NCBI RefSeq assembly: GCF_014196295.1
Contig: NZ_JACIDK010000001.1
Location: forward strand, 228,785 to 292,784
Direction of reading: 5' to 3'
Source of the DNA: Phenylobacterium haematophilum
GTDB taxonomy: Bacteria; Pseudomonadota; Alphaproteobacteria; Caulobacterales; Caulobacteraceae
DNA length: 64,000 bases
Shown here piece after piece: positions 25,928 through 34,623 of the stretch; the stretch's first letter is position 1; each line of letters begins with the position of its first letter. The notes below the pieces were generated by a model that was not told the DNA's origin, searched no databases, and worked only from the letters and a program-made list of their open reading frames with translations. The translations under genes were made by a program, and so were the position numbers.

Positions 25928-26078
25928 CCGCGATGGGTTCGTGCGAGCCGGTTGAGCGCTCGCTTGCGCCCTGACGGGTGTCGGGCGCCTGGAAAATGAG
26001 CACGACGGCCAAGCCGCCTCTTGCGGCCTGTGTTGCAACGCGTCACGTTCCGCGCCTTCTTTGAAAACCGGTGAGATC

Positions 26079-27455
26079 ATGGCCCACCCGGCCCAGGCTG
26101 CTCTTCCCTCGGAAGAGCGCGAAATCGACGTCGTGCGCAAGGAAACGGCCGAGCTCTGGAAGCTCTCGTGGCCAGTCGTGCTGTCGCGTCTGGGCATCAT
26201 GGTCATGGGCCTGTCCGACGCCATCGTCGTCGGCCGCTTCTCGGCGACCCAGCTTGGCTATCACGCCCTGGCCTGGGCTCCGACCAGCGTTGTCGTGACC
26301 ATGTGCGTCGGGCTGCTGACGGGGGTGCAGGTCATGACCGCCCGCCGGATCGGGCAGGGGCGGCGTGAACTCACCGGGGCGGTGCTGCGCCGCGGCCTGT
26401 CGTACGGCTTCTGGATCGGCATGGTCTCGATGGCCGTCACCCTGGCGGCCGGCCCCACCTTCTTGCATGTCATCGGCCTGGAGAAGGACCTGGCCGACGG
26501 CGCGGCCAAGGCGATGCTCATCTTCGCGTTGTCGCTGCCCGGATACGCCTTCAGCGTGGCCGCCAGCTTCTGGCTGGAGGGATTGGGCAAGCCCAAGCCC
26601 GGCGCGGTGATGATGTGGCTGGCCAACGGCGTGAACCTGGCCCTGCTGCTGGTCCTGGTGCCCGGCGCCTTCGGCTTGCCCGCGCTGGGCGCGGTCGGCG
26701 GTGCGTGGGCGACCACGGGGGCCCGGACCTTCCTGGCCCTGGCCATGCTGGCCTACATCTGGCGGATGCCCGAGGCCCGGGCGCTCGGCGTGTTCAACAA
26801 GCCCGAGCGCGACAAGCCCTCCGAGGTCGAGCAGCGCCGCATCGGCTACGGCGCTGGCGCCTCGAACTTCTTCGAGGTCGCGGCCTTCGCCTCGATGAAC
26901 ATCTTCGCCGGCTGGATGGGCGGCCTCAGCGTCGCGGCCTGGGCGGTGGTGCTGAACGTCGCGGCCCTGGTGTTCATGGTCCCGCTCGGCCTGTCGACCG
27001 GCACCGCGGTGATGGTCGGCCGCGCCTATGGCGCGCGCGACGCTCGCGGCGTGACCCGCGCCGGCCTGATCGGGTTCGGCATGACCGCCGCCTTCGGCCT
27101 GGTCATTTCGCTGGTCATCTGGCCGACCGCCGGCCTGATCAGCCAGGCCTACACCTCCGACAAGGTGGTCATCGCCATGGCGGCGGCGGCGCTGGTGCTG
27201 TCGTGCCTGTTCTTCCTGGTCGACGCCCTGCAGGTGGTCATAGCCCAGGCGCTGCGGGCGCGCGGCGACGTCTGGCTGCCGACCTTCACCCACCTGACCA
27301 GCTACGTGCTGGTGATGATGCCGCTGGCCTGGTTCCTGGCGATCCACCTGAAGATCGGGCTGAACGGCATCGTCTGGGCGGTGATCGCCGCTTCTTTCCT
27401 TTCGGCCGGCCTGCTCAGTGCGCGGTTCTGGATGCTGGCCCGCCGAGGGTTGTAG
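26079..27455 (+). CDS. MATE-family multidrug/cation exporter
   Basis: A 458-residue, 12-helix membrane transporter of the MATE family (NorM type) that exports cationic drugs or metabolites in exchange for Na+ or H+. Two homologous halves are visible: the first starts KLSWPVVLSRLGIMVMGLSD with VVGRFSATQLGYHALAW, and the second starts FFEVAAFASMNIFAGWMGGL with VPLGLSTGTAVMVGRAYGA. ATG 26079 with GGTGAG upstream is preferred over TTG 26061. Confidence 0.92.
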   Translation: MAHPAQAALPSEEREIDVVRKETAELWKLSWPVVLSRLGIMVMGLSDAIVVGRFSATQLGYHALAWAPTSVVVTMCVGLLTGVQVMTARRIGQGRRELTGAVLRRGLSYGFWIGMVSMAVTLAAGPTFLHVIGLEKDLADGAAKAMLIFALSLPGYAFSVAASFWLEGLGKPKPGAVMMWLANGVNLALLLVLVPGAFGLPALGAVGGAWATTGARTFLALAMLAYIWRMPEARALGVFNKPERDKPSEVEQRRIGYGAGASNFFEVAAFASMNIFAGWMGGLSVAAWAVVLNVAALVFMVPLGLSTGTAVMVGRAYGARDARGVTRAGLIGFGMTAAFGLVISLVIWPTAGLISQAYTSDKVVIAMAAAALVLSCLFFLVDALQVVIAQALRARGDVWLPTFTHLTSYVLVMMPLAWFLAIHLKIGLNGIVWAVIAASFLSAGLLSARFWMLARRGL

Positions 27456-27514
27456 CAGAACTATTTTTCGCGCGGTGAACGGTCGATTCACGCTGATCTG
27501 CGAGGGTCTCGGCC

Positions 27515-27922
27515 ATGGTTCTCTCGCCGAAGATCGCCGCCCGCTTTCTGCTCGTCGCCGCCGCCCTCGTGTGCGGCATCGGCATGATCACGCCTGGACT
27601 GCAGGGGGTGGAGAAGAACTTCGTGCCCGCCGACAAGGCCGCGCACTTCATCGCCTTCTATGGCCTGACCGCGCTGATGATGGTTGCGTTCCCGAAGAAC
27701 CGGCGGCTTGAGATCACGCTGGCCGCGGTCATGTTGGGCGGCTCGATCGAGGTGGCGCAGATGGTCACTCACCGCGGCGTCAGCTTCAGCGACCTGGCCG
27801 CCGATGCGGCCGGCGCCTTCGCCGTCTGGATTCCGATGTGGATCCAATCCCTGCGCAGCCCGCCGGTGGTCGAGCGCCGTCGTCGGGCCGGCGACCGCGT
27901 TCCGGAGGTCTCGTCGGTCTGA
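27515..27922 (+). CDS. VanZ-like membrane protein
   Basis: A 135-residue protein of the VanZ type with four short hydrophobic segments: ARFLLVAAALVCGIGMI, the DKAAHFIAFYGLTALMM motif (D-K-x-x-H-F is the family hallmark), LAAVMLGGSIEVAQM, and DLAADAAGAFAVWIPMWI. Proteins of this kind often accompany polysaccharide genes; the biochemical role is unknown. The C-terminal tail is Arg-rich. Confidence 0.8.
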   Translation: MVLSPKIAARFLLVAAALVCGIGMITPGLQGVEKNFVPADKAAHFIAFYGLTALMMVAFPKNRRLEITLAAVMLGGSIEVAQMVTHRGVSFSDLAADAAGAFAVWIPMWIQSLRSPPVVERRRRAGDRVPEVSSV

Positions 27923-28408
27923 GTCTCGGGCGCGAACGGTTTCGGCATATCGAGCCGCCTCGGGGCGTCAGCGCCAGCGCCGCGGCCGCAGGTCGTCGCC
28001 GGGGCGCGCCGCTTGTTCGATATCCCTATGGTTAGTCGGCAGCGGCTGTCTTGAGGTGAAGGATCGGCCTATTGCGGGGCGATGACGGCGACGACGGTTC
28101 CGGTCGGGCCGACTTGGGGGGGCTGGCGACAGGACGCCTTGGGCGCCTAACGACTGAGATAAAGGTCATTGGTGTTCCGTTGTTTGCGGCCAAGCGCCGG
28201 CGCACGCGAAGCGCGTGCGGGTGCTATCCGCGATGAAGGGAAAGGTTCGAGGCTGGCGACCGCGTGTGGGCCGCTCATGGCGCGCCCCGGTGGCCTGCGC
28301 TGTACTGCGCGGGCGAGGAGGTCGTCTTGGAAGCGGGAGTCTAAGTCCGCGGCTCGTCCGGTTGGGGCCGCCCTGGGCGCGATCAGAGCGCGCCCAGGCT
28401 TCCAATGC
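27923..28408. other. 486-bp intergenic region without a supported gene
   Basis: Several overlapping reading frames cross this stretch on both strands, but none has coding character, a ribosome-binding site or recognisable motifs. It contains two perfect hairpins: CGCACGCG/CGCGTGCG at 28201-28219, and the stem at 28372-28398 that follows the cold-shock gene. Nothing else was recognised. Confidence 0.5.
28372..28398 (-). terminator. Hairpin downstream of the cold-shock gene
   Basis: CCTGGGCGCG (28372-28381) and CGCGCCCAGG (28389-28398) form a perfect 10-bp stem with a 7-nt loop, beginning 10 bp after the stop of the minus-strand cold-shock gene. No U run follows, so it is a 3'-end structure or Rho-assisted terminator. 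Confidence 0.5.
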
Positions 28409-28618
28409 TTAGGCTGCCTGCAGTTGCCCAGCGGACGTCTTCCCGCTGCGCTGATCGCGTTCCAGCTCGTAGCCAAGCTTTTGGCCTTCGTTCAGCGAGA
28501 CCATGCCCGCTCGCTCGACCGCCGAGATGTGGACGAAGACGTCCGGGCCGCCATTGTCGGGCTGGATGAAGCCGAAGCCCTTAGTTGAATTGAACCACTT
28601 AACTGTGCCGGTAGTCAT
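28409..28618 (-). CDS. CspA-family cold-shock protein
   Basis: A 69-residue single-domain RNA chaperone. The nucleic-acid-binding motifs RNP1 (KGFGFI, residues about 13-18) and RNP2 (VFVHISAV) are intact: [20 protein letters not shown], then [23 protein letters not shown] 28618 with GGAGAT 7 nt upstream is chosen over a longer start. More than 200 bp of AT-rich sequence precede it, consistent with the long structured leaders of csp mRNAs. Confidence 0.93.
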   Translation of the reverse strand: MTTGTVKWFNSTKGFGFIQPDNGGPDVFVHISAVERAGMVSLNEGQKLGYELERDQRSGKTSAGQLQAA

Positions 28619-28830
28619 GAGAAAATATCTCCGCGTAAGAGTAATCACGCGCTCAATTTGAGGCGTTTCTAAAGTTTTTCGAGAGGGTTCAAGGTGGGCC
28701 GAGATTTGACCCTAAGGTCAAGGTGTGTGCGCGGCCGCATTCAAATCGCAATTCGATCTCGCATATATTTCATATATTTTTGAGCGACGCCAGAGAAAAA
28801 TAAATTAGGACTGCCTGACGTGACATCGGC
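28619..28830 (-). promoter_or_regulatory. AT-rich leader/promoter region of the cold-shock gene
   Basis: This region is clearly AT-richer than the chromosome and includes a tandem duplication of CATATATTT (28762-28770 and 28771-28779). It separates the cold-shock gene from the divergent small gene and should contain both promoters and a long csp 5' leader. The exact promoter elements are not assignable. Confidence 0.45.
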
Positions 28831-28875
28831 GGGCTCATGCCTAATCTCGGATGGAGATTTGTGTTATGTTGCTTG

Positions 28876-29160
28876 ATGCAACAGCAAATCGAAATCACGC
28901 GATTGATCGCCGATCTCCAGGCTCGATCAATTGTCCACCATCACATCATCATGCAGCTGGTTCGATCTAACGCACGGGAAACGGATAATCCGCGCGCCTA
29001 TCTGTCGGGCCTTGCCGAAGAACTCACCCAAATCGTTGATCAGAGCCTTCCGCTCGACGACGTGCGCACCGCGGCAATGAGCATGCGGCAGTACTTTGAC
29101 GAGTTCCTGGTCAACGTCGGCGCCGACCTGTTGATCAAGCAGCAGTCCGACAAGTCCTAG
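28876..29160 (+). CDS. Small hypothetical helical protein
   Basis: A 94-residue, mostly helical, Gln/Asp-rich protein without Cys (QQQIEITRLIADLQARSIVH ... PRAYLSGLAEELTQIVDQSL). No domain is recognised. The start is uncertain: ATG 28876 begins the helical body, while ATG 28837 is in frame further upstream, and a GGAG at 28852 fits neither perfectly. It is divergent from the cold-shock gene across an AT-rich region. Function unknown. Confidence 0.55.
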   Translation: MQQQIEITRLIADLQARSIVHHHIIMQLVRSNARETDNPRAYLSGLAEELTQIVDQSLPLDDVRTAAMSMRQYFDEFLVNVGADLLIKQQSDKS

Positions 29161-29193
29161 CTGGCCCCGGGCGTATCTCAAGCGGGAGCGACT

Positions 29194-29505
29194 TCACCGG
29201 TCTTGCTGCGACTTGGCGTCCTCGTCGCGATTGATTTGCGCCCGCTCGTTTCGCCGTGCTCGCTGGTTCTTCTTTTCCAGACGCAAAAACACCGCAAGCC
29301 CGCCCGCGAACCCAGCCGCCATCAGCCCGGCAAGGCTTTCGAGATTGTCGCGCAGGCGCCAGCCGTAGAAGCCCGAGATGATTGCATCCGCGGCCAGCAG
29401 CAAACCGGCGCCCGCAACGCCCGCCATGAAGAGCCCGCCAGTGGGGCGCGGCGCGTATTCTTCCGCTCTGCTGGCGGCTAGGTCGTTGCGTCTTTTCTCT
29501 TCCAT
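29194..29505 (-). CDS. Small membrane protein, unknown function
   Basis: A 103-residue protein with two predicted membrane helices, GGLFMAGVAGAGLLLAADAI and LAGLMAAGFAGGLAVFLRL, flanked by charged N- and C-terminal tails (EEKRRNDLAASRAEEYAPRP; KKNQRARRNERAQINRDED). Nothing suggests catalysis. ATG 29505 is used; ATG 29526 is also in frame. It is convergent with the preceding small gene. Function unknown. Confidence 0.55.
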   Translation of the reverse strand: MEEKRRNDLAASRAEEYAPRPTGGLFMAGVAGAGLLLAADAIISGFYGWRLRDNLESLAGLMAAGFAGGLAVFLRLEKKNQRARRNERAQINRDEDAKSQQDR

Positions 29506-29586
29506 GGGCGACGATATCACATGCATCGCCTGCGCGGGCTCACAATGCGGCGTCGACCGATGCGCGCTTGGCGATGCGGCCGTCGA

Positions 29587-30504
29587 CTAGGCCTCGACGC
29601 CCAGAATCCAGCCTTCCTCGGTTTCGGCGTCGACGATGACGTCGGCGGCCGCGCTCTTCGCCCCGAAGATCGCCCCCAGCTTGCCGGTCTCGTCCAGCCG
29701 CGCGAAGTGCTCGGCGGTGACGCGCACCTGAGCTTGGTCCTTGATCTCGCCCGGCTGCGGCTGGGCCCTGTAGAGCGAGGGATAGACCTCGGCGACCACC
29801 ACCTCGACGCCGGCCAGGTCGGCCTCGGTCAGCGCCTTGAAGCCGCCCTCGAACGGCCAGACCTTCACGGCCTCGCCGCGGGCGAGCTTTAGACGCCGCA
29901 CGGCCGGGATGCCCAGGATCGCCTGACCGCCGACCGAACCGTTGTAGTAGAGCTTCCAGATCGAGGCCGCGCCCTTGGCCGCCAGATCCGCATGGCGGAA
30001 CTCCGGCAGGTCGTCGGGGCCATGCGCGCGCGTGCGCTTGGGTTGCAGCGTGGTCAGCGCGTCCTTGGGCGGGCAGCCCCAGAACGGGAAGGGGCCGCCG
30101 GTCAGCCGGCGGTTGATCTCCGAGCCCACCCCGAAGCGATTATTCGTGTTGTCGGCCTTGTCCTTGACCATCTTGTCCAGCTGGTCCCAGACCGCACGCC
30201 ACGGCAGGTCGCCGGGCAGGGCCAGCGCCTTGGCCAGCCCGCGCGGGAAGCCGAGCGGAAAGTCGAAACCGACCAGCACGCGCTCGCCGCGCTTCTGAAA
30301 ATCGTCGAGGATGTCGGCCAGCTTCTTCTCGGCCTCGGCGCGGGTCGCCGGGTTGAACGCCTCGAACGTCAGCCGGAAGCGCAGGTCGCGCTTCATCACC
30401 CCGATCCAGACGGAGTCGGGGCCGGTCGCAGGTTTGGCGGCCGCGCTCCAGTCGACGATGACATAGGCGCTGAACAGGCGGGACACGGGAAACTCCGGCA
30501 GCAA
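29587..30504 (-). CDS. Conserved protein of unknown function (VDWSA family)
   Basis: A 305-residue soluble protein beginning FSAYVIVDWSAAAKPATGPD, followed by VLVGFDFPLGFPRGLA and later VVVAEVYPSLYR. Acidic residues at the ends of strands (VDWSA, GFDFPLG, AEVYPS) recall the RNase H-like DUF429 fold, whose members have D/E residues at these places. This fold assignment is inference; no enzymatic role can be stated. Relatives are sometimes labelled as cobalamin- or molybdopterin-related, for which nothing here gives support. Confidence 0.65.
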   Translation of the reverse strand: MLPEFPVSRLFSAYVIVDWSAAAKPATGPDSVWIGVMKRDLRFRLTFEAFNPATRAEAEKKLADILDDFQKRGERVLVGFDFPLGFPRGLAKALALPGDLPWRAVWDQLDKMVKDKADNTNNRFGVGSEINRRLTGGPFPFWGCPPKDALTTLQPKRTRAHGPDDLPEFRHADLAAKGAASIWKLYYNGSVGGQAILGIPAVRRLKLARGEAVKVWPFEGGFKALTEADLAGVEVVVAEVYPSLYRAQPQPGEIKDQAQVRVTAEHFARLDETGKLGAIFGAKSAAADVIVDAETEEGWILGVEA

Positions 30505-30549
30505 CTAACCCCTGGCTTGTAGCGGTTCGTTCCCCAGCGGCCAACGTCC

Positions 30550-31554
30550 TCAGGAAAGCTTGACCAGCATCTTGCCGAAGTTCTCGCCGGAGAACAGCTT
30601 GAGGAAGGCCTCGGGCGCGCGATCGATGCCGTCCAAGACGCTCTCACGCCACTGCAGCTTGCCGGCGGCGTGCCATTCGGCCAGGTCGTGGTGGAAGGCC
30701 TGTAGAAGGTCGTAGTGGCTGGAGACGATGAACCCCTCCAGACGGATCTGCTTGCCCACCGCCTGGGCGATGTTGCGCGGGCCCGGCGGGGGCGTGGTGG
30801 CGTTGTACATCGAGATCATGCCGCACAGCGCAAAGCGCGCGAAGGGCCGGGCCGAGTTGAGCGCGGCCTCCAGGTGCTCGCCGCCGACATTGTCAAAATA
30901 GACGTCGATACCTTCGGGAGCGGCGGCTTCCAGCGCTTTCATCAGGTCGGGCGCGGCCTTGTAGTCGATGACCTCGTCGATCCCGAGTTCGTCCTTGAGG
31001 AACCGCACCTTCTCGGGCCCGCCGGCCGACCCGATCACCTTGTGGCCCTTGAGCTTGGCGATCTGGCAGACCATTGAGCCGACGGCGCCGGAGGCCGCCG
31101 AGACGAACACTACGTCGCCGTCCTTCAAGGCCGCGACCCGCAGCAGCCCGGCATAGGCGGTCATGCCGGGCATCCCGGCAGCGCCGAGGAACGCCTGCGC
31201 CGGCAGTCCCATGGTGTCGAGCTTCTGGATCATCGAGGCGTGGGCGTTGAACGCCTCGCGCCAGCCGTAGTTGGACTGCACTAGGTCGCCCGGCTTAAAG
31301 CTCTCGTCGCAGGAAGCGATCACCGTTCCGACTGCGCCGCCATGCATGGCCTCCCCTAGCGCGAAGGGGGCGGCGTAGCTCTTGGCGTCGCTCATTCGGC
31401 CGCGCATGTAAGGGTCGACCGTCATCCAGTCATTGCGGACCTGGACCTCGCCAGGCGCGGGCGGGGGGAGGGTGACGGACGCCAGTTCGAAATTGTCGGC
31501 GGTCGGCATGCCGACCGGGCGGCTCTTGAGCCGGACCTCGCGCGAGGTGGTCAT
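30550..31554 (-). CDS. NADP-dependent medium-chain oxidoreductase (LTB4-DH/CurA-like)
   Basis: A 334-residue zinc-free medium-chain dehydrogenase/reductase. It starts MTTSREVRLKSRPVGMPTAD, contains NDWMTVDPYMRGRM (family hallmark), GMPGMTAYAGLL, the NADP loop VSAASGAVGSMVCQIAKLKG and YFDNVGGEHL. These enzymes reduce alpha,beta-unsaturated ketones or prostaglandin-like enones. ATG 31554 is preceded by GGGAGA and begins the homologous region; a much longer reading up to 32619 runs antisense through the next gene and is rejected. It is divergent from the Gfo/Idh/MocA gene. Confidence 0.92.
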   Translation of the reverse strand: MTTSREVRLKSRPVGMPTADNFELASVTLPPPAPGEVQVRNDWMTVDPYMRGRMSDAKSYAAPFALGEAMHGGAVGTVIASCDESFKPGDLVQSNYGWREAFNAHASMIQKLDTMGLPAQAFLGAAGMPGMTAYAGLLRVAALKDGDVVFVSAASGAVGSMVCQIAKLKGHKVIGSAGGPEKVRFLKDELGIDEVIDYKAAPDLMKALEAAAPEGIDVYFDNVGGEHLEAALNSARPFARFALCGMISMYNATTPPPGPRNIAQAVGKQIRLEGFIVSSHYDLLQAFHHDLAEWHAAGKLQWRESVLDGIDRAPEAFLKLFSGENFGKMLVKLS

Positions 31555-31674
31555 TGCGGCGTCTCCCTTGCCCGCCTGTCGTCTCTTGCAGCCCATGTTG
31601 GCGCTCGGCGCAGGTGGCGTCGAGTGGGGCTTCCGTGTAAGGCGCGGCGCTAGAGTTGGTTGCGGAGCGAATCC

Positions 31675-32610
31675 ATGGGCGAACCCCTGCGAGGCGGCGT
31701 AATCGGCGCCGGCGTGTTCGGCGGCCATCATGCGCGCAAGTATGCGGGCGCCGAGGGCGCCGTGCTGTCGGCGGTGCTCGACACCCATCACCCGGATCGG
31801 GCCGCGGCCCTGGCGGTCCCGCTGGGCGGCCGAGCGTTTCACAAGCTCGACGAGTTTCTCGAGGCTTGCGACGTCGTCACAGTCGCCTCGCCCGCCAGCG
31901 CGCACATCGAGGGCGCGCTGGCGGCGCTGAAGGCGGGCAAGCCGGTCTACATCGAAAAGCCCATCGCCATCAGCCTGGCCGACGCCGACAAGATCATGGC
32001 CGAAGCGGCCAAGCAGAGCCTGGTCGTCGCCTGCGGCCACCAGGAGCGGGTGGTGTTCCAGGCCATGGGCCTGTTCGACATCCCGGAGCAGCCGCTGCGC
32101 CTGGAATCGATCCGTCACGGCACGCCGTCCGAGCGCAGCCTCGACGTCTCGGTCGTGCTCGACCTGATGATCCACGACCTGGACCTGGCGCTGTCGTTGT
32201 CGACCGCCCAGCCGGTGGCGGTCGAGGGCGAGGGCGTGGTCGACTTCTCCGGCGGTTGGGACCAGGCGCGCGCCGAGGTGACCTTTGACGACGGCTTCAC
32301 CGCGGTGTTCGACTCCTCGCGCATGGCGCTGGAGCGCAAGCGCAGCATGAAGCTGGTCTACCCGTCCGGAGAGGTCGAGATCGACTTCATCAGCCGCAAG
32401 TTCCGCAACACCACTGGCTTTGCGCTGAACGAGGATTACGCCGACGCTCCGGCGGTGAAGGACACCCTGGCGACCAGCGTCGAAGGCTTTCTGGCCGCGG
32501 TCCGCGGCGACGCGCCTCGCCCGATCGTGACCGCCGACGAGGCCGCCCGCGCGCTCGATCTGGCCCTGGCCGTCGAACATGCGTTGGAGGATCGGGGCTT
32601 GCGGCGTTAG
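31675..32610 (+). CDS. Gfo/Idh/MocA-family oxidoreductase
   Basis: A 311-residue NAD(P)-dependent sugar oxidoreductase. The Rossmann motif is GVIGAGVFGGHHARKY, the conserved dinucleotide/catalytic loop is GKPVYIEKPIAISLADADKI (EKP motif), and the substrate-site helix is LDLMIHDLDLAL. GnnA-type UDP-GlcNAc dehydrogenases of lipid A synthesis look similar, but the substrate cannot be decided from sequence. ATG 31675 follows GGAG by 8 nt. Glutathione peroxidase follows 32 bp downstream. Confidence 0.88.
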   Translation: MGEPLRGGVIGAGVFGGHHARKYAGAEGAVLSAVLDTHHPDRAAALAVPLGGRAFHKLDEFLEACDVVTVASPASAHIEGALAALKAGKPVYIEKPIAISLADADKIMAEAAKQSLVVACGHQERVVFQAMGLFDIPEQPLRLESIRHGTPSERSLDVSVVLDLMIHDLDLALSLSTAQPVAVEGEGVVDFSGGWDQARAEVTFDDGFTAVFDSSRMALERKRSMKLVYPSGEVEIDFISRKFRNTTGFALNEDYADAPAVKDTLATSVEGFLAAVRGDAPRPIVTADEAARALDLALAVEHALEDRGLRR

Positions 32611-32642
32611 GCTGCGCAAGACCCCAGCGGTGGAGCACGGCC

Positions 32643-33122
32643 ATGACCAAGTTCGCCTACGACTTCGAGTTCCACACCATCGAAGGCGGCCACCTGCCGC
32701 TCGAGACCTATCGGGACAAGGTGGTGCTGGTCGTGAACACGGCCTCGCAGTGTGGGCTGACGCCCCAGTACGACGGGCTTGAGAAGCTTTACAGCGATTA
32801 TCGCGATCAGGGTCTGGTGGTGCTGGGCGTGCCCTGCAACCAGTTCGCTGGCCAGGAGCCGGGCACCGAGGCCGAGATCAAGGAATTCTGCGAGACCCGG
32901 TTCAATGTCGACTTCCCGCTGACCGGCAAGACCGACGTCAAGGGCGACACCGCTCACCCCTTCTATAAGTGGGCCAAGGAAGTGCTGGGCGAGCCCGCCG
33001 AGCCGGTCTGGAACTTCCACAAGATCCTCGTCGGCAAGGACGGCAAGCTGATCCGCGCCTTCGGCCCGCGCACCGAACCGCTCGACGACGAAGTCGTGGG
33101 CGCGATCAAGGCGGCGCTGTAG
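32643..33122 (+). CDS. Glutathione peroxidase family protein
   Basis: A 159-residue peroxidase of the BtuE/Gpx type reducing hydroperoxides with thioredoxin or glutathione. The peroxidatic Cys37 lies in VNTASQCGLTPQYDGLEKLY, the Gln of the catalytic tetrad in CNQFAGQEPG, and the Trp/Asn pair in VWNFHKILVG. The length is typical. Many bacterial members use thioredoxin in place of glutathione. Confidence 0.94.
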   Translation: MTKFAYDFEFHTIEGGHLPLETYRDKVVLVVNTASQCGLTPQYDGLEKLYSDYRDQGLVVLGVPCNQFAGQEPGTEAEIKEFCETRFNVDFPLTGKTDVKGDTAHPFYKWAKEVLGEPAEPVWNFHKILVGKDGKLIRAFGPRTEPLDDEVVGAIKAAL

Positions 33123-33178
33123 GCGCTCGCCCGTTTCGCCGCGGCGACACGGGGCGCGTCAATCAAGTCGGGGGTTCA

Positions 33179-33862
33179 ATGCGTACGGTCGGACTGCTGG
33201 GCGGGATGAGCGCCGAGAGCACGACGCTTTACTATCAGGCCATGAACCGGCTGGTGCGCGAGCGGCTGGGCGGCCTGCACTCCATCCAGCTGCTGATGTG
33301 GTCGGTGGACTTCGCGCCGATCGCCCGGATGCAGGCCGACGGCGACTGGCAGGCCGCCGGCGAAGTTTTGGCCCAGGCCGCAGCGCGGCTGGAGCGGGCC
33401 GGCGCCGAGGCGATCATGATCGGGGCCAACACCATGCACCTCGTCGCCGACCAGGTGCAGGCGGCGGTGAGCGTGCCGCTGATCCATATCGCCGACTCCA
33501 CCGCCGACGCGGTCAAGGCGGCGGGCTGCTCGCGGCCGCTGCTGCTGGCCACCCGCTTCACCATGGAAAAGCCGTTCTATCGCGAGCGGCTGAAGGCCCA
33601 GGGTGTCGAGGCGTCCATCCCCAACGACGCCGAGCGCGAACGCCTGCACGCAATCATCTACGACGAGCTGTGCCAGGGGGTGATTTCGCCGGCCTCCAAG
33701 GTCGAGGCGCTGGCCATGATCGCCCACGCCTCCGGCGCCGATTGCGTCATCTTCGGCTGTACGGAGGTCGGTCTGCTGCTTTCGCCGCAGGACCTGGACC
33801 TTCCGGTGATCGACACTGCGCTGGTCCACGCCCAGGCCGGCGTCGATTTCGCTCTGAGCTAG
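33179..33862 (+). CDS. Aspartate/glutamate racemase family protein (YgeA-like)
   Basis: A 227-residue protein matching the YgeA type of Asp/Glu racemases: GLLGGMSAESTTLYYQAMNR at the start, RLGGLHSIQLLMWSVDF, and the second catalytic Cys in VIFGCTEVGLL. The first catalytic position, in the segment IMIGANTMH, is Ala where PLP-independent racemases carry Cys or (in YgeA) Thr. Two-base racemisation is therefore doubtful, and the protein may be a one-base epimerase, lyase or binding protein. ATG 33179 begins the homologous part. Confidence 0.85.
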   Translation: MRTVGLLGGMSAESTTLYYQAMNRLVRERLGGLHSIQLLMWSVDFAPIARMQADGDWQAAGEVLAQAAARLERAGAEAIMIGANTMHLVADQVQAAVSVPLIHIADSTADAVKAAGCSRPLLLATRFTMEKPFYRERLKAQGVEASIPNDAERERLHAIIYDELCQGVISPASKVEALAMIAHASGADCVIFGCTEVGLLLSPQDLDLPVIDTALVHAQAGVDFALS

Positions 33863-33866
33863 CGCG

Positions 33867-34499
33867 TCACAGCAGCCGCTCGTCGCTGTCCAGCTGGAAC
33901 GGGGGCTCTTCGTCGTCCTCGTCGTCGAGGGTCGCAGCCATCGGCGCGGGCGTGGAGGCTGCGACGCGCGGGGCGATCGGGCGGCGCAGGATCGCCTCGG
34001 CCCGCGCCAGCCAGCGGTTGGCCTCCTGCATGGCGTCGCCGGGCGAATTGGCGCGGCGGCGCGTCTCGTCGCCGGCCAGCCACAGATCCACGTCGAAATC
34101 CGGGTGATGCGGATCGTCGAAGATTAGCCGCAGCGTCACCCGCGCGGCGTGTTCCACGGTCTGGTCTAGGGCGCGCCGCGGCTCGCCGCGATAGGCTCGC
34201 GCCACGACCTGGCCGTCGACGATGACCTCTGCGCCCATCAGTTCGTCCAGCCGGTAGATCAACAGCCAGGCTCCGGCGTCCCAGGCCACGGCCATCAGCC
34301 CTGTTGAGGTGTTGAAGCCGGCGCCGCGCCCGCGGCCGCGGGCGATGACAACCGCCTCGGCGGAGCCTTTGAGCACGCGCTTGAGCGCGCGCCGGATACG
34401 GCGTTCCTCGTCCATCAGCCAAGCCGCTGCGCTGCCCAGCAGCGTGACGACGACGCCCGCCAGCGCCAACAGCAGGAAAAGCCTGGGCCACTCGCTCAT
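33867..34499 (-). CDS. Membrane-anchored protein of unknown function
   Basis: A 210-residue protein with one N-terminal membrane helix (LFLLLALAGVVVTLLGSAAA), a basic cytoplasmic segment (DEERRIRRALKRVLKGS) and a soluble domain with VVIARGRGRGAGFNTSTGLM and LRLIFDDPHHPDFDVDLWLA. The tail is acidic (DDEDDEEPP). No known domain is identified. It is divergent from the yidB-like gene. Function unknown. Confidence 0.6.
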   Translation of the reverse strand: MSEWPRLFLLLALAGVVVTLLGSAAAWLMDEERRIRRALKRVLKGSAEAVVIARGRGRGAGFNTSTGLMAVAWDAGAWLLIYRLDELMGAEVIVDGQVVARAYRGEPRRALDQTVEHAARVTLRLIFDDPHHPDFDVDLWLAGDETRRRANSPGDAMQEANRWLARAEAILRRPIAPRVAASTPAPMAATLDDEDDEEPPFQLDSDERLL

Positions 34500-34623
34500 G
34501 TGCTGACGCTAGCGCCGTTCGCCATAGCCGAGAAGAGCGGCCGCCGGCCAATGATTGAAGTGTCACGCAGGTGGTGTCTCATATGCCTGAGGGCCTCATC
34601 GGTCACCACGACAGGAGCGCGAC

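Noticed and set aside
28147..28588. Overlapping frames of about 80-140 codons on both strands near the cold-shock gene
   Set aside because: No ribosome-binding site, no motifs, and part of them overlap the cold-shock gene antisense.
30550..32619. A 689-codon reading frame extending the oxidoreductase gene upstream
   Set aside because: Its first half runs antisense through the Gfo/Idh/MocA gene; homology and a good ribosome-binding site start at 31554.
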